From NCBI GenBank assembly GCA_024223715.1, contig JAAEOA010000204.1:1-64000 (forward strand): DNA of 64,000 nucleotides. The letters are read 5' to 3'. Source of the stretch: a bacterium. Lineage in GTDB: Bacteria > Krumholzibacteriota > Krumholzibacteriia > LZORAL124-64-63. The position numbers were made by a program, and so were the translations under genes. Of the stretch, positions 38,483 to 45,850 are shown one piece after another. The number at the start of each line of letters is the position of its first letter. The first letter of the stretch is position 1. Under the pieces are notes generated by a model. The model made no database searches. It had not been told where the DNA came from and saw only the letters and a list, made by a program, of their open reading frames with translations.

Positions 38483-40603
38483 ATGCTTCTATTTTTGCCA
38501 ACACCCCGACTGTTGAATGCCTTTGTATATTCAAGATATGCTTTGGTCGTGGTGTGTTTGTATCTGTTTTCAGGGGCACCAAACCAGGTTTGGGCCCATG
38601 ATTCTGAACCGGAAGGGGGCCCTTTTGCATGCCAGCTGGAGGGTGCCAGGGGAATAAATCCTGCCCTATTCCCCAATAAAGCCATGCCACTACCCGACCA
38701 AAGGCAGGAACAATACGATGTCAATCACTACAATCTGACTCTCCAAATTAACTTTGACGAAACCATATTAGACGGTACGGTAAACATTTATTTTACCGTC
38801 GGGGAGCAACCTCTGGAGCAATTTGTTCTCGATTTCCGGGACAATATGAGCACCCATTCGGCAGATTTGCAGGCGCCTTACCAAACTTCATTGCAATACA
38901 CTCACCAGAACGATCGCATTGTGGTCAATTTCCCCGAAGCTTTGCCCCCCGGAAGCCCCGGAAACGTTCGCATTCAATATTCCGGTACACCTGTTGCGGA
39001 AGGACTTTTCGGTTTTCGTTTTCAGGAAGCCCCCAATGGGTCACCTGTTGCTGTGACCGTCAGCGAGCCTTGGAGTGCACGCTCCTGGTGGCCTTGCAAA
39101 GACGAACCCAGGGACAAAGCCACTGTGACCTTCTATCTCATCGTCCCGGATAACTTAACTGCTGTGGCCAACGGCAACCTGCTCGCCGATATTCCCCAAG
39201 TGGACAACTTGCGTTTGTTTGTATGGAACGAACCCTTGCCCATTCCCACTTATCTGGCTAGCCTGGCAGTGGCCGAATATGAAGAAATTAATAATTCTTA
39301 CGTTGGGCCCGGCGGCTCTTTTGAGTTGCAGCATTTTGTCTATCCAGAACTTGTCGAACAAGCGGAAGCGGATTTTGCCATCCTGCCAGAAATGTTCGAT
39401 TTTGCCGGGGAAATTTTGGGGCCTTATCCTTTTATCGGCCAGAAATACGGCATGGCCCTTTGCAATTGGGACGCAGCCATGGAACACCCCACGGCTGTGA
39501 CCTGGGGCGATGTTCTGGTTACAGGTGACGGGCAGTTTGAAACCGTGATCATGCATGAGCTGGCCCACCAGTGGTTCGGAAACATGATTTCTCCCGAGGA
39601 CTGGACCCAGATTTGGCTGAACGAAGGTTTTGCCACATATCTGGAGGCCTTGTGGGCCGAACACAAGGAAGGGCCCGAAGGGTTGCAAAATTTTATGCAA
39701 CATCACAGCTGGGGTGTGGGATACTTGCAGGATCCCCTTGTTCGCGAGGCGAACCACAGCAACCCCTGGTATTATTTCCACGCCACGGTATACCACAAAG
39801 GCGCCTGGGTGCTGCATATGCTTCGCCGTGAATTGGGCGACGATCTGTTTTTTGCAATGTTGCCCACTTATTCCAACAAATCCGAGCTGCTCTGGAAATC
39901 AGTTAACTCGGACGATTTCCAGGATGTTGTGGAAAGTGTGACCCAACGGGATCTGGATTGGTTCTTTAATCAATGGTTATATATGTGCACCCACCCCATT
40001 TACGATGTGACCTGGAATAAATCAGACCAGGATGACCATCATCGGATAATCCTGCGTCTGCAACAGGTTCAGGACCCGGATCCGGAATTTGGAATGGTTC
40101 CTTATCAAACCAAACTGGATCTCCAGTTTTTTAGCGGTTCCAACGATACCACTATTACGGTATGGAACGATCAGCTTACTCAGGATTTTGAATTCCTGCT
40201 GGATTTTGAACCTGGATTTTTGAATTTGGACCCTGATGAATGGCTTTTGCATGAAGCCACAGTTCATGCCCCCAATACTGCTTCAGCCCCATCCGTACCC
40301 GCAATTCGCCTGATCTCAGCCAGCCCCAACCCCTTTAACCCGCGTGTATGGCTCCGCTGGGAAACACCTTTTGCATCTAACGATCAGGTAGAAATTGTGA
40401 ATATTCAGGGCAAGGTTGTGCATCGTGAGAATTTGAACCGCCATGCAGCTGGCAGTCGGGAATACCAGTGGGACGGAAAAGACCACTACGGTCAGGATTG
40501 TCCTTCGGGAGTTTATTTGTACCGGGTGCTGATAAAAAACCGGGAAATCAAATCTTCCTCTGCTTCAACCACCTTGCAAGGGAAAATCACCTTGGTTCGG
40601 TGA
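38483..40603 (+). CDS. Secreted M1-family aminopeptidase with FlgD-like C-terminal domain
   Basis: 706 residues. An N-terminal signal-like helix (YALVVVCLYLFSGAPN) is followed by the M1 core: substrate-binding AMEHPTAVTWGD (the GAMEN-equivalent loop), zinc motif HELAHQWFGN and NEGFATYLEALWAEH with the third ligand Glu. The C-terminal ~95 residues begin ASPNPFNPRVWLRW and continue VEIVNIQGKVV, WDGKDHYGQDCPSGVYLYRV, a full FlgD-like Ig domain of the type used as a sorting signal in FCB bacteria. It probably releases N-terminal amino acids from peptides outside the cell. The start ATG lies near 38483. Confidence 0.93.
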   Translation: MLLFLPTPRLLNAFVYSRYALVVVCLYLFSGAPNQVWAHDSEPEGGPFACQLEGARGINPALFPNKAMPLPDQRQEQYDVNHYNLTLQINFDETILDGTVNIYFTVGEQPLEQFVLDFRDNMSTHSADLQAPYQTSLQYTHQNDRIVVNFPEALPPGSPGNVRIQYSGTPVAEGLFGFRFQEAPNGSPVAVTVSEPWSARSWWPCKDEPRDKATVTFYLIVPDNLTAVANGNLLADIPQVDNLRLFVWNEPLPIPTYLASLAVAEYEEINNSYVGPGGSFELQHFVYPELVEQAEADFAILPEMFDFAGEILGPYPFIGQKYGMALCNWDAAMEHPTAVTWGDVLVTGDGQFETVIMHELAHQWFGNMISPEDWTQIWLNEGFATYLEALWAEHKEGPEGLQNFMQHHSWGVGYLQDPLVREANHSNPWYYFHATVYHKGAWVLHMLRRELGDDLFFAMLPTYSNKSELLWKSVNSDDFQDVVESVTQRDLDWFFNQWLYMCTHPIYDVTWNKSDQDDHHRIILRLQQVQDPDPEFGMVPYQTKLDLQFFSGSNDTTITVWNDQLTQDFEFLLDFEPGFLNLDPDEWLLHEATVHAPNTASAPSVPAIRLISASPNPFNPRVWLRWETPFASNDQVEIVNIQGKVVHRENLNRHAAGSREYQWDGKDHYGQDCPSGVYLYRVLIKNREIKSSSASTTLQGKITLVR

Positions 40604-40675
40604 CCGTTCTCGGGTATCTTTCCAGTTGCAATATTGACTTCATTCCTGAAATCCCTTCATTCCGGGACGAAAACC

Positions 40676-41125
40676 ATGGCCAACTGGAAAAATATAAAAG
40701 CCACATGGAGCATACGTCTTTTTGCTCTGATCAAAATCCCTCTCATTGCCTTGGTACGTCCCACCATTCTGCAGGCCGATTCCGAAGTATGCATCATTCG
40801 CATTCCCTTGTCCTGGATCGTAAAAAACCACCTGCGAACCATGTACTTTGGTGCCCTGTGTGTTGGAGCAGACATGGCCGGCGGTCTCATTGTTATGGAT
40901 CTGATCAGACGGCGCCGCAGCCGGGTCGCTTTCTTATTCAAAGATTTTCACGCTGACTTTTTGAAAAGGGCTGAAGGCGCTACCGTCTTCACCTGCCGCG
41001 ATGGGAAAAAGCTGGTGGCTCTTCTGGAGCGAGCTGAAGCCAGCGGAGAACGTGAAGAAGATACCGTCGAAGTAATTGCCACGGTACCGGACAAACTTCA
41101 GGATGAACCCGTGGCCGTTTTCTAA
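40676..41125 (+). CDS. DUF4442 / hotdog thioesterase-like protein
   Basis: 149 residues from the ATG 9 nt after GGGA. The single hotdog domain is shown by the helix and turn TMYFGALCVGADMAGGLIVMDLI. In this family such a region replaces the classical 'HG' loop of PaaI-type thioesterases. VAFLFKDFHADFLKRAEG follows. Such proteins are proposed acyl-CoA thioesterases, but activity and substrate are unknown for most. It is 72 bp downstream of the M1 peptidase, on the same strand. Confidence 0.78.
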   Translation: MANWKNIKATWSIRLFALIKIPLIALVRPTILQADSEVCIIRIPLSWIVKNHLRTMYFGALCVGADMAGGLIVMDLIRRRRSRVAFLFKDFHADFLKRAEGATVFTCRDGKKLVALLERAEASGEREEDTVEVIATVPDKLQDEPVAVF

Positions 41126-41157
41126 ATGACCATTTCCATGAAGAAACGCTGATTAAT

Positions 41158-42756
41158 TTAGTATTCCAGCTTCAAACCCGCTTTGATCCAATCGATCTTC
41201 TGTTCTTCAGCGTAGTCCCCAAAATACTCTTCGTGGACCCACTGAAGTGATCCTGTCCAGACTGAACTTTGGGTGCGGGTCTGTGGGTCGGCTCCACAGG
41301 TCAGTTCCACTATCAAGCGGTTCGCTTCACCTGGTAAATATTTTTCGTGCTGCCAGTTGGTGTAAGTGGCTTTGACTCCAAACTCCAGATCCCATTGATT
41401 TGGGCGGACCCTGACCAGAGCCAGGCCTCCCTTAGCTCCGCCACCCATAAAATGCCCCAAAATCCATTCATTTTCGGTATACCCTTCCGGGTACCCTCCA
41501 TTGCTGTACCAAAGAGCTTCCGGGTGATAGGATCCAAAATATTCAAAAGTCAGGTCCCAACCGGGACTAAAAAACTCAACTCCGGCCACCGATGCAGGCA
41601 GAGATAATTCCGGCACAACCCCTGCCGGACCGCTGGGCAAAAAGTCAGTACCGGCGTATTGCCAATACAGTCGACCGCTTCGGGCCGGAATAACGGGCCA
41701 GGGTGCGTTTTGCCAGCGAAATTCAAATTGAGCGGAAAAAATTCTGTCGGTCACCGGTCCGCTGTCCGCTTCACGCCAGGTGGTTCCTATAATAGGGAAA
41801 TTGATTTGCAACAAGTCAGGCCACAAGGTGCCCTCTCTGGCTGAGGCCATTGTGGAATGAGTAACGGTGGTGCGGAACCAGGAAGTCACATCCCAGGCAA
41901 CCAGCCATTGAAAGAACCAAGGATTGTCGTTTTTTTTCTGAATGCCCCATTCGTCTTTAAACAAAACCTGTCGCTTGCTCAGAATGCCGGTCCGAAGAAG
42001 GAAGTTTGATGGAGCCAACGGCTTCATGAAACCGCCCCATTGGAAGGGTCGATTGCGCCGGATAACAAGCGATGGAAAACTCGGGCTGTTGTAGTCTAAA
42101 TCCAGAGCACCGGAAACACCGGCCCCTGTTTTTGAAGGCATCCAACCAGCGGTCAGGTTCCAGTCTCCGAGTTTGCAGCCGGCAATAAATTGAGGGAAAT
42201 CAAAAAGCCATCGATCGGTACGGGTCCGGGCCAATCCGACTTGGAAGTTGGACGAGGATGGGTGCCATCCGGGATAAGTCCAAACTTCACCGGGTTGGAA
42301 ATGCTTACCTCCAGCAGCCCATCGTCCCTGCAAACGGGCCGTAGCGGCAAAATACCAGCGTCCGGAATTGACATCAAAGCTGGGTTCAAAAGAAGCATTG
42401 TACCCTGCGGCCCAACCCAAACCCGATTCACCAATAGTAACATCTCCCAATTCCAGATACCCGAGCTGGGTGCGCCCACGGACACGGAAAATGACTGGAT
42501 TTTCTTTGCAGGACAAGGTTTGCCAAGACAGCCCCCGGCGGTCGTTCATATAGCGCTCAGGCCAGATCTCAGCCAATTCCTGCTCACTGATGGGTTGATA
42601 TAGCGGAGGGAATTTCCCGGCCTGAAGGGCCAGACTTCGCACCACATGCCAGGGAACGGTGCGGGCATCCACTTCGGTATTTAGGGCTGTATCTGAAGGG
42701 AGGGCCCAAAGAACCCCCGGAGCCAGAAAAGCTCCGAGGGTGAAAACTATCGTCAA
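41158..42756 (-). CDS. Outer-membrane beta-barrel protein, possibly capsule-assembly Wzi-like
   Basis: 532 residues from a TTG at 42756; a CTG overlapping the previous stop (CTGA) is the only other candidate nearby, and neither has a good ribosome site. The longer open frame runs through the small membrane protein gene and is discarded. The N-terminus has a hydrophobic export run (IVFTLGAFLAPGVLWAL). Then follow VPWHVVRSLALQAGK and many amphipathic strands with aromatic ends (GWAAGYNASFEPSF, WYFAATARLQGRWA, WDLTFEYFGSYHPE). The last residue pattern (GLKLEY) ends in an aromatic, as in outer-membrane barrels. The Wzi assignment is a guess from overall style only. Confidence 0.6.
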   Translation of the reverse strand: MTIVFTLGAFLAPGVLWALPSDTALNTEVDARTVPWHVVRSLALQAGKFPPLYQPISEQELAEIWPERYMNDRRGLSWQTLSCKENPVIFRVRGRTQLGYLELGDVTIGESGLGWAAGYNASFEPSFDVNSGRWYFAATARLQGRWAAGGKHFQPGEVWTYPGWHPSSSNFQVGLARTRTDRWLFDFPQFIAGCKLGDWNLTAGWMPSKTGAGVSGALDLDYNSPSFPSLVIRRNRPFQWGGFMKPLAPSNFLLRTGILSKRQVLFKDEWGIQKKNDNPWFFQWLVAWDVTSWFRTTVTHSTMASAREGTLWPDLLQINFPIIGTTWREADSGPVTDRIFSAQFEFRWQNAPWPVIPARSGRLYWQYAGTDFLPSGPAGVVPELSLPASVAGVEFFSPGWDLTFEYFGSYHPEALWYSNGGYPEGYTENEWILGHFMGGGAKGGLALVRVRPNQWDLEFGVKATYTNWQHEKYLPGEANRLIVELTCGADPQTRTQSSVWTGSLQWVHEEYFGDYAEEQKIDWIKAGLKLEY

Positions 42757-42764
42757 AAATAAAA

Positions 42765-43037
42765 TCAGGCGGAAACCAGATTCAGAGTAATGCCACCCAG
42801 AATAAGTATGGGCAAGACCAGAATGACCAGAGCCAGAGGTGCGAATACCGAAAGCACGATGCCGCCCAGGACCAGCAGTGGAAGCGCGATGACCAGCCCC
42901 AGCAATCCTTTGGTCAGAAAGAACACCAACTTCAAAGGCAACAGAACCAGAGTAAAAACAAATTTCAGGACCAGCAGGCCCACACTCAAAACGACCATCA
43001 TGATGGCCAGACCGATGATTAATTCCAACAGACCCAT
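42765..43037 (-). CDS. Small polytopic membrane protein, 90 residues
   Basis: ATG 6 nt after AGGGAGAG. The protein is almost wholly hydrophobic: four likely helices (LLELIIGLAIMMVVLSVGLL, VFTLVLLPLKLVFFLT, LLGLVIALPLLVLGGIVLSV, ALVILVLPILILGGITL) with only a few Lys. No family is recognised. Its stop is 8 bp from the start of the outer-membrane protein, so they are probably co-transcribed. Two palindromes lie in its upstream region. Confidence 0.75.
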   Translation of the reverse strand: MGLLELIIGLAIMMVVLSVGLLVLKFVFTLVLLPLKLVFFLTKGLLGLVIALPLLVLGGIVLSVFAPLALVILVLPILILGGITLNLVSA

Positions 43038-43073
43038 GGTTCTCTCCCTGGATGTTATGTACGGGGACTTCAG

Positions 43074-43091
43074 GCCGGGAAACTTCCCGGC
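43074..43091. other. Perfect 8-bp-stem hairpin in the leader of the membrane protein gene
   Basis: GCCGGGAA pairs perfectly with TTCCCGGC across AC. It lies 36 bp upstream of the start codon on the minus strand and has no T run, so it is not a terminator. It may be an RNA structure in the leader. Confidence 0.4.
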
Positions 43092-43103
43092 ATTCGCTTG
43101 ATA

Positions 43104-43121
43104 CGAACCTTCGAATGTTCG
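43104..43121. promoter_or_regulatory. 18-bp near-perfect palindrome, operator-like
   Basis: CGAACcTTCGAAtGTTCG is an inverted repeat with only one mismatched pair (16 of 18 positions symmetric). It lies about 70 bp upstream of the membrane protein gene. The GAAC...GTTC arms are 8 bp apart, not 4, so it is not the classical Gram-positive SOS box. Operator function is inference. Confidence 0.4.
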
Positions 43122-43300
43122 GTTGCATCAAATTCCTTCGTCGTCCCTACCCAGGCTTTGTGGGGTTTATTCACCAACTATTGAAAAAAAATGCGCGAGA
43201 TGAGTAAAATCAACAAAACAGGTATTTAGTCCCTAAATTTGACTTCATAAAAGATTTTTTCGTATTTTCCTCTGTTTTTCCCTGTATTACATTTTTTTAC

Positions 43301-43330
43301 TTGTTTCAAAATCACCATATGTGCTATAAT
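43301..43330 (+). promoter_or_regulatory. Sigma-70-like promoter of the orphan RNA
   Basis: A perfect -10 TATAAT at 43325-43330 is preceded, at 18 bp, by TTGTTT (43301-43306) as a partial -35. The predicted start is near 43337, exactly where the closing stem of the RNA begins. Confidence 0.7.
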
Positions 43331-43336
43331 ATAACT

Positions 43337-43490
43337 ATAGCTGCTTCATTGGCGACAGATCCTGAGTAATGTCGAAGCTCGCGCACTTCTCGTATTTTCT
43401 CAGGTAGACCGTGAAGCAGCTATAAAACTCTCCACCGACAGATTACCACTGATTATTTTTTTAGTCAACAGGCTCAGGCCTGTTTTTTTG
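43337..43490 (+). ncRNA. Orphan structured small RNA, about 150 nt
   Basis: From the predicted start, ATAGCTGCTTCA (43337-43348) pairs perfectly with TGAAGCAGCTAT (43412-43423), a 12-bp closing stem. Inside it, CCTGAG (43361-43366) pairs with CTCAGG (43399-43404), with GAAG/CTTC further in. The asymmetric internal loops (12 and 7 nt) separate the stems. A tail of about 43 nt carries a second copy of CGACAGAT (43353-43360 and 43435-43442), then a terminator. There is no coding frame or plus-strand gene downstream. Size and rod shape recall 6S RNA, but the ends of the transcript do not pair, and the SRP RNA signature is absent. No known family is recognised. Confidence 0.65.
43467..43490 (+). 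terminator. Intrinsic terminator of the orphan RNA
   Basis: AACAGGC (43467-43473) pairs with GCCTGTT (43478-43484) across a 4-nt loop, followed by a run of T to 43489. Confidence 0.85.
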
Positions 43491-43614
43491 TTTTTAACGT
43501 CATTTTCCCCAGCTGTACAATTGACCAGCAGGGTTTCCGGGTTGAAAGGGTAATGAATAGTCTTCACATGTATATTACTTAGAATAAAGGCACGATCAAT
43601 AGATACCACACAAT

Positions 43615-43648
43615 AAAAAAACCGGACCACCCGAAGGCAGCCCGGTTT
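43615..43648 (-). terminator. Intrinsic terminator of the M16 operon
   Basis: AAACCGG (43619-43625) pairs with CCGGTTT (43642-43648). On the minus strand the stem is followed by T7 and ATTG. It lies 19 bp after the stop of the non-catalytic M16 gene. Confidence 0.85.
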
Positions 43649-43666
43649 TAAAAGCTCCAGGACAGC

Positions 43667-45799
43667 TTATTTCTTCTTAAAAATACCTGAATCCACTTTG
43701 GGATTCGCTTTAAACTCTTCCACTGTACCGGTTGCGAAAGGTTCATCGTCATAGGTCATGCGAATGGACCTGGCAATACTGAACCCATCCAATTCCTGGT
43801 ACTCGTCCACATAAACTTTCTGAGTCACTGGAGCGCCCGTCATTGGCGACTGGCCAGGTGATTGAATCATGTGAACCAAATTGGTTTCGGCATTCAGGAA
43901 GAAGATTTGATAGCCATCGCCAATGCCGGAAACGTGCACAGGTTTACACATGACGCCATCAACTTTGGAAGGCTCAAGAGCCTGGCATTTCAAATCACCG
44001 AGGTTGCGGTAAATGCCCACTGTATCGGTTTTTAATTCTTCACGAACAGCAGTCAGTTCGGGACCTTCAAGATCGGCCTGTCCCTGCATACCATTCTTCC
44101 AGCCAGTTTTGCCATTGAGGCAAACTTCCTGGTTTCCAAAGGGTGTTTTGACCAGCGAGTAAGATTTGTCCGGATACTGGATAGTTTTTTCCGTGGTGAA
44201 GGTTAGATCCATGCCCTGAATTGTGGCATTAAGAACCATAACTTCATAACGGGTTTTTAAGCCGGTGAATTTTTTCATACCACCGGAGGCCTCAGCACTG
44301 GCTGCCATCCACTTCTGGCCCTGAGCCAAAGTTGCTTCAGTTGCATCGGGAATATCCAACGGGGGCTCGGGAATTTCGATGTCCACGGTGGTCACTGCCC
44401 CGAAGGTAGTGAAATCGCCATCCCAGTCGTCGTAAGTACCCACAGCCAGAATGCTCATTTGTTCCGGGTGCCAAACAGCCTGACAAGCAGCCTGAACATC
44501 GGCTGTTGTCATGTTCTGCACTTTTTCCTGATACTTCTGCAGAAAATCGGCAGGATATCCATAACGTTCGAACATGACCATGCGGTCCATGATTTCACGG
44601 CTGGAATCATAATTGAAGACTTCAGAATTAAGGATGCCGTCTTTGGCACGGGCCAATTCCTCGTCGGTCACTTCTTCATCCAGCATACGTTGAATTTCCG
44701 TCAGGACAGCCTCAGTGGCTTTTTCAGAGGACTCGCTTTTGGTCATGACAAAACCCATGAACAGACCTGGGTAACGGAAACCGGTACCGGAGCTGCTGCC
44801 CACGCTGTAGGCCAGCCCCTGACGGCTACGCACTTCATTGAACAAACGAGTGGAGAAACCACCACCGAGAATTCGGTTGGCCACCAGCACACCAGCATAA
44901 TGTTCGCTGTCGGCGCGAATACCTTTGTGACCCAAGATGACTGTAGTTTGGGTCAGGTCTTCTTTATCCACAACATTCACCGTACGCGGGAAGTTGGGAA
45001 TTTCAGGATCAGCAGGCAAAGGCTTACTGGCTTTTTCCCAACCAGCAAAAGATGCTTCAATTTGAGCGATCATATCTTTGCTGTTAAAATCGCCAATAAC
45101 CACCAGGTACATGCGGTCGGGGTGGAACCAGTCCGCATGGAAAGCCAACATATCGTCACGGGTCACCGCGGCGATGGTGGCGTATTCCGCATGGCGAGCC
45201 AATGGATGGTCAACACCAAATACCACTTTCATGGCTTCCCGACGAGCAATACTCATGGTTTCGTCATTTCGACGGCTAATACCTGCTTTTTCGCCCTCTT
45301 TTGACAGTTTGATTTTGTCTTCAGGGAAAGCAGGATTCATCAGGATGTCTGCCAGCAAGTCCATTCCCAGTTTCGTATCTTCTTTCAAAACTGACAAATA
45401 GGCTCCACCATCGGTGGCTCCAATCCAAGTCTCTACACTCATGCCCCGGGCTTCAACAAGTTCATCAAGAGCATCGCCATCGGTGGTTGCAGTACCACCA
45501 GAACGCATGACTTCACCGGTCATGGAAGCAAGACCAACTTTATCAGCAGGTTCCAAAACCGAACCCACAGCAATGGTGGCACTCAATTGCACCAGAGGGA
45601 ATTTATGGTCTTCGGCAAGATAAACAATCATGCCATTATCCAGAACCACCCGCTCATAGCTGGGCATTTTGATTTCATTCAACTCGGGAATATCAATTTT
45701 TTCCCATTTTTTCTTAGCCAAGGCCGAACCCGATGCCACGACGGTTACCGCCACGAGCACCAGCAGACCAAGGGTTAAAACCCTGTTCATCTTCTTCAT
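43667..45799 (-). CDS. M16-family peptidase homologue without the HxxEH zinc motif
   Basis: 710 residues, Sec signal peptide (MKKMNRVLTLGLLVLVAVTVV, cleavage after ALA). An M16 N-domain starts with ERVVLDNGMIVYLAEDHKFP. Where HxxEH should be, the sequence reads GLASMTGEVMRSGG, so the zinc ligands are missing. The second M16 domain is present (GGGFSTRLFNEVRSRQGLAYSVGS, substrate-binding R/Y type). From about residue 500 there is an extra domain that looks lipocalin-like (TRYEVMVLNATIQGMDLTF). It is the non-catalytic partner of the next gene, as in alpha/beta MPP or PqqF-like pairs. ATG after AAAGGA; 51 bp after the catalytic subunit. Confidence 0.9.
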   Translation of the reverse strand: MKKMNRVLTLGLLVLVAVTVVASGSALAKKKWEKIDIPELNEIKMPSYERVVLDNGMIVYLAEDHKFPLVQLSATIAVGSVLEPADKVGLASMTGEVMRSGGTATTDGDALDELVEARGMSVETWIGATDGGAYLSVLKEDTKLGMDLLADILMNPAFPEDKIKLSKEGEKAGISRRNDETMSIARREAMKVVFGVDHPLARHAEYATIAAVTRDDMLAFHADWFHPDRMYLVVIGDFNSKDMIAQIEASFAGWEKASKPLPADPEIPNFPRTVNVVDKEDLTQTTVILGHKGIRADSEHYAGVLVANRILGGGFSTRLFNEVRSRQGLAYSVGSSSGTGFRYPGLFMGFVMTKSESSEKATEAVLTEIQRMLDEEVTDEELARAKDGILNSEVFNYDSSREIMDRMVMFERYGYPADFLQKYQEKVQNMTTADVQAACQAVWHPEQMSILAVGTYDDWDGDFTTFGAVTTVDIEIPEPPLDIPDATEATLAQGQKWMAASAEASGGMKKFTGLKTRYEVMVLNATIQGMDLTFTTEKTIQYPDKSYSLVKTPFGNQEVCLNGKTGWKNGMQGQADLEGPELTAVREELKTDTVGIYRNLGDLKCQALEPSKVDGVMCKPVHVSGIGDGYQIFFLNAETNLVHMIQSPGQSPMTGAPVTQKVYVDEYQELDGFSIARSIRMTYDDEPFATGTVEEFKANPKVDSGIFKKK

Positions 45800-45850
45800 T
45801 TGTGTATCCTTTCGAAGCCAGCCCCTGTTGGGCAGCTGCTGATGATCCGT

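Larger units (their letters stand above)
43038..43300. other. Non-coding stretch upstream of the small membrane protein
   Basis: About 260 bp with no coding frame. It holds two inverted repeats, listed separately, and A/T-rich DNA next to the orphan RNA promoter. Nothing else is recognised. Confidence 0.6.

Noticed and set aside
41126-41157. Terminator between the two converging genes
   Set aside because: The 32 bp hold no stem followed by a T run in either direction.
42757-43131. N-terminal extension of the outer-membrane protein
   Set aside because: It overlaps the complete small membrane protein gene, which has a strong ribosome site, and contains no signal peptide at its own start.
43337-43490. 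6S RNA, SRP RNA or riboswitch identity
   Set aside because: The SRP GGAA-tetraloop signature is absent, the ends of the transcript do not pair as in 6S RNA, and no gene follows in cis. I list it as an unassigned RNA.
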